A DNA stretch of 64,000 nucleotides from Chitinophaga niabensis (GTDB lineage Bacteria > Bacteroidota > Bacteroidia > Chitinophagales > Chitinophagaceae): positions 124,001 to 188,000 of the forward strand of contig JAFIGY010000002.1 of the NCBI GenBank assembly GCA_017849435.1, read 5' to 3'. The translations under genes and the position numbers were made by a program. Positions 34,481 through 42,985 of this stretch are shown here, in pieces. Position 1 is the stretch's first letter. Each line of letters opens with the position of its first letter. Below the pieces are notes generated by a model. The model saw only the letters and a program-made list of their open reading frames with translations. It had not been told where the DNA came from and did not search any database.

Positions 34481-35596
34481 TTACAGCGCATCCTGGTGTT
34501 GCCATACGCCGTTCACGTATACCCCCTGCGGCAAAAATTCCTTGTTAAACACAGTAAGGAAAGCATCCGCGCCTTCGGCAATGATCCCCCTGTGCGTCAG
34601 GCCCATGAGCCGGGCGGGATAGGTGGAGGCCATGCGTAAGGATTCTTCCGGCGATATGCCCGCGTGTTGAACGCAATTGCGGACCCCTTGCAGCAAGGTG
34701 ATCGCAGATCCGGAAAGCGTACCGTCCGGAAGCGTATACCGGTCGCGTTGCCGCACATGCGGATACACACCCGTGCTGGGCGCAACGGCATCAGTGATAA
34801 GGAACAACCGGTCCTGCATGATCTTCTTGCTGATGGACAATATTTCATAGTCCACATGTACACCATCGGGGATGATGCTGGCGTAGGCGTGCCCGGACTG
34901 GTATACGGCGCCCGGCAGGCCGGGATCGCGGTGATGGAGCGGGCTCATTGCGTTGAAGAGATGTGTGCTGGTCTGTATCCCTTGCCGGAAGCCTTCCGCT
35001 GCTTCCGCGAAAGTGGCATTGCTGTGGCCGGCGGAAATGATCACGCCATGATCCAGCAGCAGGCGGATAATTGCAGGGTCGCAGATTTCGGGAGCAAGCG
35101 TGATCATTTTGATAACGCCTTTCGCTCTTTCCAGCAGCGCTTCTACTTCCTGCTTCCCGGGTTTTTTGATGTATTCGGTGATGTGTGCGCCTTTCTTCGC
35201 GGGGTTGATATAAGGCCCTTCCAGATGAAGGCCCAATACGGCGGGATGCGGATTGTCCCGCACGGTATCGATCGCTTTTTCGAACAGGGTGATGCTGTTG
35301 GTGGCCAGCGTGATGAGGAAGCCGGTGGTACCGGTTTTCATCAGGGCATCGGCGATGGCTTTTAAAGCAGCGGAGGAGGGGTCATCTGAAAAAAGATGAT
35401 CACCTCCTCCGTATATCTGCAGGTCTAACAGTCCGGGAGCAATATAATGGCCCCCGTGGTTGATGATAATGGCTTCCGTTGGTATTTTGGCAGCATCTGT
35501 CCAGCCGGCGATCTTTCCATCCTTGAGTAATAATGCCTTTCCTGTTATCTTTTCCTTTCCTGTAAAAAAAACGGCATTGGTCAGTGCTGTCAACAT
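34481..35596 (-). CDS. nagA: N-acetylglucosamine-6-phosphate deacetylase
   Basis: A 371-residue cytosolic amidohydrolase. It removes acetate from GlcNAc-6-P to give GlcN-6-P, the step before NagB. Family motifs are PGLLDLQIYGGG, LHLEGPYINPAKKGAH (metal-binding Glu), ISAGHSNATF, STHLFNAMSPLHHRDPG, PDGVHVD and ITDAVAPS (catalytic Asp). Length and motif order are normal. It is 18 bp downstream of the SusD-like gene, so it is probably the last gene of the susC-susD-nagA unit, pointing to an N-acetylglucosamine-containing glycan as the imported substrate (inference). Confidence 0.93.
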   Translation of the reverse strand: MLTALTNAVFFTGKEKITGKALLLKDGKIAGWTDAAKIPTEAIIINHGGHYIAPGLLDLQIYGGGDHLFSDDPSSAALKAIADALMKTGTTGFLITLATNSITLFEKAIDTVRDNPHPAVLGLHLEGPYINPAKKGAHITEYIKKPGKQEVEALLERAKGVIKMITLAPEICDPAIIRLLLDHGVIISAGHSNATFAEAAEGFRQGIQTSTHLFNAMSPLHHRDPGLPGAVYQSGHAYASIIPDGVHVDYEILSISKKIMQDRLFLITDAVAPSTGVYPHVRQRDRYTLPDGTLSGSAITLLQGVRNCVQHAGISPEESLRMASTYPARLMGLTHRGIIAEGADAFLTVFNKEFLPQGVYVNGVWQHQDAL

Positions 35597-35614
35597 ACCT
35601 GAATTATTTTATGG

Positions 35615-37348
35615 TCATTGGGTCCAGCCGGGATTCTGTTTCAGCTCGAGCCCTTTATCACTATAGAGTTTTATCTGGTCTTGCGGGAGCGGGTCAAGGT
35701 ACACTTTAGGATCGATGGCGGTCCGTTTGCCGGTAGGGGAAGGAATAACATATCCTTCTGTTGTACCGGTAAGCGTTACATCTTTGAGCCAGGAACTACC
35801 ATCGGCCTTGAGCCATTCGGAACGCTTGATCCATGCGCCCCGGTTGATGTCAGGATACTTTTCCGTATCCGTATAATCTATTTTCTTCCACCTTCTGAGG
35901 TCGTTCAGGCGAAATCCCTCCATCACCAGTTCCACGCGGCGTTCCCTGCGAATTTCCCAGAGGAGTGAAGATACGGAAGGATCGCGGGCCGGATCATCAT
36001 AAACCGTTCCGTTCACTGCCGGTTGTCCGCCAACCACCTGCAGGTCGGGCAGGCGATCTACACCACCGTTCGGCCTTTTGCGGAGAACATTGATGGTTCT
36101 GTCCAGGTCATTTTGCGTAAGTCCCCCCAGTTCAGCAGCCGCTTCCACATAGTTCATCAACACTTCTCCATAGCGGATCACGGGCGCATGTGTGGGGTTG
36201 AGATTGGAAAGACCGATGGGCTGGTCTTTGATCTCTTCGTTCAGGAACTTCAGGGTACAATAAGCGGTAGTGGATACCCCCAGCAAATTTGTACGATTGT
36301 AAGACCCGTTGGGCCGCAGTTCCCTGTTATACGTTCCGAACATGCGCGGATCACGGTTCCCCATCACCTGATCTATGTTCTTATCTCCCTGGTATTTTGT
36401 GGACAGCTTGACGGGCAAACCATCCGTACAAAGATACGCTTCCATGAGATTCTTGTTAGGCCCGGTTTGTCCTTCGCGGTTCACATAACTGTTCAGGGCA
36501 TGTGTGAGCAAGCCGGTGGCGTATCTGCGATACATGATGATCTCCCTGTTGTCTGAGAGGTCCAGGGAGTTAAAGCTTTCGCGGTAGGTTTTGGAGAAAG
36601 AATATCCTCCTCCCGTCATCACCTCGTTAGCCGCCCATTTCGCTTCTCCGAGATATTGTTTGGCTTTGTCCTCGTTCAATGCCTGATATCTTTCCCAGGT
36701 ACCTTCGAAGAGCATGATCCTGGACATATAAGCCAGTACGATCCATTTGGTGACATTAAGTCCTTTGTCCCCATCGGAAGCTCTTACATTCTGCGCAGCG
36801 TATTTAAGATCTGCCAGTACGCTGTCCATAACCTGGGCGCGCGGGTCACGCGGTTTGTACATCTGGTCTTCCTGCGTGGAAAGCAACGGTTTGCTGTACC
36901 AGGGTACATCCCCGAATCGCACTATGAGGTCCGCATAAGCAAGCGCCCTGAAGAAACGGCCAACGCCTTTCCAATGTTTGAATGCCTCGTCGCTCAGCCC
37001 GGGAACCCGGTCTATACGATCGATCATGATATTGGCCTTGCGCACATTGCCGAAAGACCATCCACCGCCGGAACTGGGTATCAGTTTGGTGAATTGCGGC
37101 GGACTCGTGGGCCCGAAATCATCATTCAGTGATTGTCCCTGGTAGAAATAACTGCCGAACGTATAGCCGCTCCCGTATCCGTCAAACCAGGTGGTGTAAA
37201 AACCGTATGCAAAAGTGCGAACGTTCTTTTCGTTGGTCCAATAGCTGTCATCATCCAGCCGGTCCAGCGGATTACGGACCAGGAAGTCCTTCTTACATCC
37301 TGCGAACAGTCCGGCCAGCGCTATCAGGAAATATATTTTTGATTTCAT
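35615..37348 (-). CDS. SusD/RagB-family surface glycan-binding lipoprotein
   Basis: A 577-residue lipoprotein. The ATG at 37348 gives MKSKIYFLIALAGLFAGC with lipobox LFAGC and KKDF after it; another ATG lies at 37354, and the open frame up to 37387 would overlap the SusC stop. The family hallmark RNPLDRLDDDSYWTNEKN follows, and the C-terminal half has IRRERRVELVMEGFRLNDLRRWK. SusD proteins cap SusC pores and capture oligosaccharides at the cell surface. It is 19 bp downstream of the SusC-like gene. The glycan cannot be read directly; the nearby nagA suggests an amino-sugar polymer. Confidence 0.95.
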   Translation of the reverse strand: MKSKIYFLIALAGLFAGCKKDFLVRNPLDRLDDDSYWTNEKNVRTFAYGFYTTWFDGYGSGYTFGSYFYQGQSLNDDFGPTSPPQFTKLIPSSGGGWSFGNVRKANIMIDRIDRVPGLSDEAFKHWKGVGRFFRALAYADLIVRFGDVPWYSKPLLSTQEDQMYKPRDPRAQVMDSVLADLKYAAQNVRASDGDKGLNVTKWIVLAYMSRIMLFEGTWERYQALNEDKAKQYLGEAKWAANEVMTGGGYSFSKTYRESFNSLDLSDNREIIMYRRYATGLLTHALNSYVNREGQTGPNKNLMEAYLCTDGLPVKLSTKYQGDKNIDQVMGNRDPRMFGTYNRELRPNGSYNRTNLLGVSTTAYCTLKFLNEEIKDQPIGLSNLNPTHAPVIRYGEVLMNYVEAAAELGGLTQNDLDRTINVLRKRPNGGVDRLPDLQVVGGQPAVNGTVYDDPARDPSVSSLLWEIRRERRVELVMEGFRLNDLRRWKKIDYTDTEKYPDINRGAWIKRSEWLKADGSSWLKDVTLTGTTEGYVIPSPTGKRTAIDPKVYLDPLPQDQIKLYSDKGLELKQNPGWTQ

Positions 37349-37367
37349 GATCATCCAGTTTTGAGAG

Positions 37368-40300
37368 TTAGAGAGTGATTTGAACACCGAAAGAGATCTC
37401 CTTGCGGTAAGGATAAACCCGGCCGAAAGCTGAGCGGTCTGATTGCTCCGGTGTAAAGTCGATTTCCGGATCGATCGGGATGTTCAGGTGATCAAAAGTG
37501 ATCAGGTTTTCCCCGCTGAGGTAGATACGGGCTGTTTTGATATTGGCGCGCCTGGTGATGTGAGCAGGCAGGGTGTATCCTACAGAAATGTTCTTCACCC
37601 GCAGGTAAGCCATATTCAGCAGGTAACGCGTTTGCCGGTAGAAGTTCCGTCCGCTTTCCAGTAGACCTCCGTCGGTTGGACGGGGATAGAATGCATTCGT
37701 ATTGGTCGGTGTCCAGTAATCCATCTGGTGAGAGTACCAGCCTTCTGCATACCGGAAGCCGGGGATGAAGATCGGACCGGAAGGCCACAGCTCGCGTTTG
37801 CCTACACCCTGGAAGAATATCCCGAAGTCCACGCCTTTCCAGTCTGCATTGATCCGCAAACCGTACTGGTAGCGCGGTGTAGAGTTACCGATCACACTAA
37901 GGTCCCCATAATCGTCCAGCGATTCAGAGCCGTAGGTTACGGATTTCCCTCCTGTACGATTCAGATATTTGATATCACCAGGTCCGTAAGCGAACCAGGA
38001 TGTGTTGCCGGCAAGTTTTGACTGATCAGGGATATTGGCGTTGGGCACCCATGTATTGCCCACTTTAGTAAAGTCGCTTTCCTGGAAAATACGGTCTGTT
38101 GTAAAACCCCAGATCTCTCCGATCGTTTTTCCATCATAGTTGCCGTAAATGCTTCTGGTACCGGAGTAACGCAATACCGTTTCCTTGAAATCGCTCAGTG
38201 ATCCCTGAACGTTGAGGCGTATTCCGTTGGAGAAAGTGTTCGTCCAGTCAAGCGCCAGTTCCCATCCTTTTGTTTCCATAGCGCCGAAGTTCCGTGCGGG
38301 AACGATTCCTGCGTAAGTGCTGGGAAGCGTCACACCCGGACTGATCATATTGGAGGTCTTTCTCCTGTACCAGTCAAATGAAACGCCGAAGGCATTGTTA
38401 AAGAAACGGGCATCTGCTCCAATATCCGTAGAGGTAACGGTTTCCCAGGTAAGGGTACGTGAAACTTCCTGCGGAGTAGATGTTTGAGCGATATTGGTAC
38501 TACCGATCAGCCAGCCGCTGGTGGAGGCGGACATCACCGGGATAAACCTGTAGTCCCCTACGTTCTGGTTACCGATCGCACCGTAGGAACCCCTGATCTT
38601 CAGGAAAGACAATGTCGGTTTTAACCTGTCCATGAATTTTTCTTCAGAGATCACATAACCGGCAGACATCGATTTGAAGAAAGCGTATTCATCACCCACC
38701 GGGAAACGGGAAGAACCGTCATAACGGCCATTCAGCTCCAGCAGGTATTTATTCTTGTAATCGTAGTTCACTCTGGCAAAGTACCCATTGGTAGCCCATT
38801 GGCCGCTGGAGCCGTTGGCAAACTGATCACCGGTGGCCAGGTTCAATTCTCCTCTGTTAGGGTCTATCAGCGTATTCCTTTTTGAATACTGCGATCCGTA
38901 AGTATACAGGTCCACATCCGTACCCACCAGCACTTTAAAGTTATGATCCTTGGCAATGGTTTTCTGGTAAGTGGCAAAAGCGCGGCCTGAGTTCATCTCG
39001 TTCCAGGAAGAGTTGTAAGCCACGTAATCGTAAGATGCGGACTGGTAGTTAGGCAGATAGTTCAGTGTACCTCCCCAGAAGTCGATACCTGCCGTACCGC
39101 CGCCAACAGAGCGGTATTTCGAGTTGGTGCCAGAGTACGTATAGTCTACATCGATAGTAAGGTCTTTTATCGGTCGCAGTGTAGTACCTATCTGTACGCG
39201 GTTGAACTTGGATTTGGTTTGATCCATATTCGCCTGCTGCACCTCCGTTAAAGCGCTGCGGAAAGGTTTACCGTCCAGCGTTCCGTAGGGATAGATCCTT
39301 GGCCAGCGATAGAGATAATACCAGGGGCCATAGGCATCCGAGGAGAAAATGAACGGCGTTTCAAAAGTTGTTTGGGAGGTCATCATCTTGCCACGAACAT
39401 CCATCCATTCATTTACTTTCGTGGTAACGCTCAAAGTGGCGTTGTACCGGTCAAATTTGTCGCTCTTGGCTTTCAGCACGCCACCCTGCCCGAGGTATCC
39501 GAGCCCCACGTGGAAGGTTGTTTTATCATTCCCTCCTGTAACGGACACATCATGTTTCTGCATGAATGCATCCTTCCGCATATATTCTTTGGCCACATCA
39601 AAGGGGCGATAGAAGAACAACTTGCCATCCCGGATCTCCAGATCGCGGCCCATCACCATTTCGGGACCGAGGTCCTTGCCGCCGTAATCCTTTTCCCAGG
39701 CTCTGATTTTCTCGATACCGATGGAATCAAAATACATTCCCAATACACCGAACTGGGAAACGTTCGGGTTATTGTTTGTTCTGCGGAGCACTTCAAAAAC
39801 GGCCTGCGCTCCCTGCACCGCCGGTGCAATAGTAGGCATCGTGGTAGGCCTGCTCCAGGAGAAGTTATTGGAGTAATTAACGCTGGTAGGCATTCCTTTT
39901 TTCCCTGACTTGGTGGTGATCAGAATCACACCCCAGGCTGCGCGGGTACCATAGATAGAGGTAGATGCCGCGTCTTTCAGTACAGAAATATCAGCAATGT
40001 CTTGCGGGTTAATCATTTGCAGGCTTTGGATCTCCACGTTATCCACCAGGATCAGCGGTTGCGCTCCGCCGCCGTTCAGTGAGCCCACCAGGCCTCTCAG
40101 GCGAATGCTTGGATTCCTTCCAAGGTCACCGCTGGCGGTAGTGATGGTTAAACCGGGTACTGAACCCTGCAATGCGCGGCCGGCATCAGAGATCGGGCGG
40201 GATTCCATGGAGCGTTTCACATCCACGGTAGATACTGCGCCGGTAAGGTTGGCCTTCTTCTGCGTACCATAACCTACTACCACCACATCTTCCAGCTTAC

Positions 40301-40982
40301 GGCTGTCTGTTTTCAGCGAGATGCTGATAACCTGTGCTCCTTTACGTATGATGTATTCCTGCTGGATAGTGCCTACAGAGCTGAAGACGATCACCTGTCC
40401 CACATTCGCCGTTACACTAAAGTTTCCTTCTCCATCTGTGTATACACCTTTGGTAGTGTTCTGTATCCTTACGGACACCCCGGGCAGGGGAGCACCCGTT
40501 TCGTCTGTTACCCTTCCTTTCACCACCACTCCGGAGTCCGCTGCCGTAACCGGCGCCACGGGGGCAACGGGTACTTCTGTTCTGGTAACGATCATGATCG
40601 TGTTATCCACCAGTTTATAGCCCAGTCCGGTGTTTTGTAATAATGCATTCAATGTGGCGCTTACGCTGCGGGTGGCCATGTACAGAGACACGCGCCCGTA
40701 TTGTTCAACGCGCTCCGCAGCATATGCAATGCGGAAACCTGAAAGTTTCTCTACCTGGCTCAATGCTTTTTCCAACGTAGTGTTAGCTGCCTCCATGGTG
40801 ATCTTTCTTTCTTCGAGCACCTGTCCTTTACCCGGGATGGCCCAGAGGAGGTTAAAGCTAACCAGCATACAAATGATGGTGGAAAGGCTCAATCTCATAA
40901 AAAAACGCATTTGCGCGGAATAAACTGCCTCCGGCAGGGACGGAAATGACCGCCCTTTAGCAAAAACCGCTGATTTTTGCAT
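37368..40982 (-). CDS. SusC/RagA-family TonB-linked transporter with STN domain
   Basis: A 1204-residue outer-membrane transporter. The frame opens at a TTG (40991), but the ATG at 40982 (MQKSAVFAKG) is better. Order: long signal region (about residues 1-55), STN signalling domain (about 60-130, ending LVDNTIMIVTR), carboxypeptidase-regulatory domain (about 150-235, VVKGRVTDETGAPLPGVSV), the SusC hallmark LEDVVVVGYGTQKKANLTGAV, then plug and 22-strand-type barrel. The STN domain is the part that signals to a FecR-type anti-sigma, and a fecR gene lies directly upstream. It imports glycans with TonB energy together with the adjacent SusD-like lipoprotein. Confidence 0.95.
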   Translation of the reverse strand: MQKSAVFAKGRSFPSLPEAVYSAQMRFFMRLSLSTIICMLVSFNLLWAIPGKGQVLEERKITMEAANTTLEKALSQVEKLSGFRIAYAAERVEQYGRVSLYMATRSVSATLNALLQNTGLGYKLVDNTIMIVTRTEVPVAPVAPVTAADSGVVVKGRVTDETGAPLPGVSVRIQNTTKGVYTDGEGNFSVTANVGQVIVFSSVGTIQQEYIIRKGAQVISISLKTDSRKLEDVVVVGYGTQKKANLTGAVSTVDVKRSMESRPISDAGRALQGSVPGLTITTASGDLGRNPSIRLRGLVGSLNGGGAQPLILVDNVEIQSLQMINPQDIADISVLKDAASTSIYGTRAAWGVILITTKSGKKGMPTSVNYSNNFSWSRPTTMPTIAPAVQGAQAVFEVLRRTNNNPNVSQFGVLGMYFDSIGIEKIRAWEKDYGGKDLGPEMVMGRDLEIRDGKLFFYRPFDVAKEYMRKDAFMQKHDVSVTGGNDKTTFHVGLGYLGQGGVLKAKSDKFDRYNATLSVTTKVNEWMDVRGKMMTSQTTFETPFIFSSDAYGPWYYLYRWPRIYPYGTLDGKPFRSALTEVQQANMDQTKSKFNRVQIGTTLRPIKDLTIDVDYTYSGTNSKYRSVGGGTAGIDFWGGTLNYLPNYQSASYDYVAYNSSWNEMNSGRAFATYQKTIAKDHNFKVLVGTDVDLYTYGSQYSKRNTLIDPNRGELNLATGDQFANGSSGQWATNGYFARVNYDYKNKYLLELNGRYDGSSRFPVGDEYAFFKSMSAGYVISEEKFMDRLKPTLSFLKIRGSYGAIGNQNVGDYRFIPVMSASTSGWLIGSTNIAQTSTPQEVSRTLTWETVTSTDIGADARFFNNAFGVSFDWYRRKTSNMISPGVTLPSTYAGIVPARNFGAMETKGWELALDWTNTFSNGIRLNVQGSLSDFKETVLRYSGTRSIYGNYDGKTIGEIWGFTTDRIFQESDFTKVGNTWVPNANIPDQSKLAGNTSWFAYGPGDIKYLNRTGGKSVTYGSESLDDYGDLSVIGNSTPRYQYGLRINADWKGVDFGIFFQGVGKRELWPSGPIFIPGFRYAEGWYSHQMDYWTPTNTNAFYPRPTDGGLLESGRNFYRQTRYLLNMAYLRVKNISVGYTLPAHITRRANIKTARIYLSGENLITFDHLNIPIDPEIDFTPEQSDRSAFGRVYPYRKEISFGVQITL

Positions 40983-41043
40983 ATTTTGCAATAGTTTAAA
41001 ATGATGAAGAATAGCCTGATCGGCTGTTTCGTTTTAAGCCAAG

Positions 41044-41079
41044 CCCCTCCCGACCTTCCACAGTGCGGAGGGGTTTTTT
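41044..41079 (+). terminator. Terminator-like hairpin antisense to the susC leader
   Basis: CCCCTCC at 41044-41050 pairs with GGAGGGG at 41067-41073, followed by TTTTTT on the + strand. No + strand gene ends here. On the - strand, the direction of the susC-like gene, the hairpin lacks a T-run after it. It may end an antisense transcript starting inside the 5' part of susC. Confidence 0.55.
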
Positions 41080-41255
41080 GTCCGCATCCCGTTAAGAAGG
41101 CGGACCCATTTTATACATCATGGTAAGAGATTTTGGTTACTGGACATAGATAATTGCTGATCGTCTGTTTGTTTCAAAATTGTAACTGATTCCTGATAAT
41201 TGCTATCTGATTTATAATTATTCACAACATAATAATATCGGCTCCCGGATCCTGC

Positions 41256-42239
41256 TTATTCATTACAGCCGGTGCCATCTATCACAACATCATTTCCTTC
41301 TATTACATATTTCGTGTTACCAACCGTACAGAGGATATACAGCACTTCCTCCAATGTTTCCGTTCCTTCAAAGTTGGCCCTGATGCGGCAATGCCGGAGA
41401 TTTCCATTGGCAAAGCGGATCGATACCTGATATTGTTCACTGATTTTTTTGGCGATATCTTCAAACGGCACCGCATCGAAACTCATTCCCTGTTTCAGCC
41501 ATGCTACCGTTTCCGCCGCTTTTACTGTTTTGGTGGACGCGGTCTGATTTTCATATACGATCTGCTGATCCTGCTGCAGCACACCCAGCAATTTGCCACT
41601 CTTCTCTTCCTCGATCTTCACTTTACCGCGGGTAACCGTTACTGTTACGGACGATTGATCAGGATAGGCCTTGATATTGAAAGCGGTTCCCAATACAGTG
41701 GTGATCAGTTTACCGGAGTGGATAACAAATGGCTGGCCGGGCTGTGAATGTATATTGAAATATCCTTCCCCTTTCAATGTCACTTCCCGCGTGGCGCCTT
41801 TGAAGGACGGAGAATACACGAGGCTGCTGCCTTCGCGCAACACCACGGTACTGCTGTCCGGCAGCAGGATGAAACGCTTGCTGTCCGGCTTGTCCGGCAC
41901 CACGGTCAGCACGGGCTCAGGTTTGTACTCCTTCGCCCCCGGCCTGCTGAACCACAGCAAAGCACCGATACCGATAATAGGCACTACTACTGCCGCCGCC
42001 CGCCACCAGGTTTGCCAGGAACCGGATTCATTGCGGAAAAGCGCGTCTTTCCGGCGGCGGTATTCTGAGAAATCCTGCCATAGCTCCTGTGTCAGCTCTT
42101 CATCCGTCCGCCATTCCACTGCCTCCGTATCCGGATGCTGCCAGTGCTCATACCACGCTTCCAGTGCTTCCAGCTCCTCCGGAGTACAGGTACCGGTTTT
42201 ATATTTTTCCAGCAGTGTTTTAATGTCGAACAGGCTCAT
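41256..42239 (-). CDS. FecR-family anti-sigma regulator
   Basis: A 327-residue inner-membrane protein; the ATG at 42239 (MSLFDIKTLLEKYKTG) is preferred over an upstream TTG. The cytosolic N-terminus (about residues 1-80, binding the ECF sigma) is followed by one helix (AAAVVVPIIGIGALLWF) and a periplasmic FecR domain (about 115-215, with RFILLPDSSTVVLREGS and GTAFNIKAY). The C-terminal DUF4974-like part contacts the STN domain of SusC. The gene lies 273 bp upstream of susC and is divergent from the sigma gene, whereas sigma and fecR are usually co-directional in this phylum. Confidence 0.93.
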   Translation of the reverse strand: MSLFDIKTLLEKYKTGTCTPEELEALEAWYEHWQHPDTEAVEWRTDEELTQELWQDFSEYRRRKDALFRNESGSWQTWWRAAAVVVPIIGIGALLWFSRPGAKEYKPEPVLTVVPDKPDSKRFILLPDSSTVVLREGSSLVYSPSFKGATREVTLKGEGYFNIHSQPGQPFVIHSGKLITTVLGTAFNIKAYPDQSSVTVTVTRGKVKIEEEKSGKLLGVLQQDQQIVYENQTASTKTVKAAETVAWLKQGMSFDAVPFEDIAKKISEQYQVSIRFANGNLRHCRIRANFEGTETLEEVLYILCTVGNTKYVIEGNDVVIDGTGCNE

Positions 42240-42397
42240 ATGCAAAAAATCGTACGTCAGTTACTAATAGGACAAACAATCATAAGTAAACCGTTACCCA
42301 TGTTAAAAAAATATTTTTCTTTCGCAGAATCGGGGTTTCGCTAGGTAATAAGCGCTTTATTTTTCTTACATTTATCGTACTTAAAAGCTTTCATTCT

Positions 42398-42985
42398 ATT
42401 CCACACTACGCTGACCATACGGATACGGATCTGCTTTTATTCTGGAAGAAAGGCGACCAGGCAGCATTTGATGCCTTGTACCAGCGGTATGCCGTGATGT
42501 TGCTGAAAAAAGCGTATGAGAAAACCGGCGATAAAGAAACAGCAAGAGAGTTTGTACAGGAAGTGTTCCTCGAACTGCTGGAAAGAAAAGACCGGCTGGA
42601 TATTCACACTTCTTTCAAGGCTTATATCTTCACCGCATTGCGTAATCGCGTGCTGAATTATCTGCACCGCCAGTTCATTCACCACAAATACGAGATCTTC
42701 CAGGAAACCCGCCCGCCTGCTGTGGTGAACGATGTAGAATCTTATCTTTCTCATAAGGAGCTGGCACACCAGATGTCAGACGCCATTCAACGGCTACCGG
42801 AAAAATGCCGGCAGGTGTTCCTGTTAAGCCGGTCCGAGAAGTTGAGCAATAAAGAGATTGCCGAGCGGTCAGGGATTTCCGTGAATACGGTAGAACAACA
42901 CATGCGCAAGGCTTTGCGCCTGCTCCGCAATGGTCTTCAACGCAGTTCCATCCTGATCGGACTATTTTTTAGCCTGTTTTACTGA
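42398..42985 (+). CDS. ECF RNA polymerase sigma factor (non-standard start)
   Basis: A sigma-70 family ECF protein. Region 2 starts TDTDLLLFWKKGDQAAFDAL and continues YQRYAVMLLKKAYEKTGD and AREFVQEVFLELL; region 4 has LPEKCRQVFLLSRSEKLSNKEIAERSG and VNTVEQHMRKALRLLR, the helix-turn-helix. The frame is open from 42290 but contains no ATG, GTG or TTG before the TTG at 42476, which would delete the conserved start of region 2. An ATT at 42398 would give 195 residues, the family's usual length, and is taken here as a provisional start. It is paired with the divergent FecR and the SusC-like transporter. Its 3' end overlaps the converging GH9 gene by 24 bp. Confidence 0.82.
   Translation: MPHYADHTDTDLLLFWKKGDQAAFDALYQRYAVMLLKKAYEKTGDKETAREFVQEVFLELLERKDRLDIHTSFKAYIFTALRNRVLNYLHRQFIHHKYEIFQETRPPAVVNDVESYLSHKELAHQMSDAIQRLPEKCRQVFLLSRSEKLSNKEIAERSGISVNTVEQHMRKALRLLRNGLQRSSILIGLFFSLFY

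Noticed and set aside
42300..42344. A7 run with a short ATG frame, as a programmed frameshift start for the sigma gene
   Set aside because: The stretch between the A7 run and the conserved sigma region reads like A/T-rich non-coding DNA; an ATT start or a sequence error is simpler.
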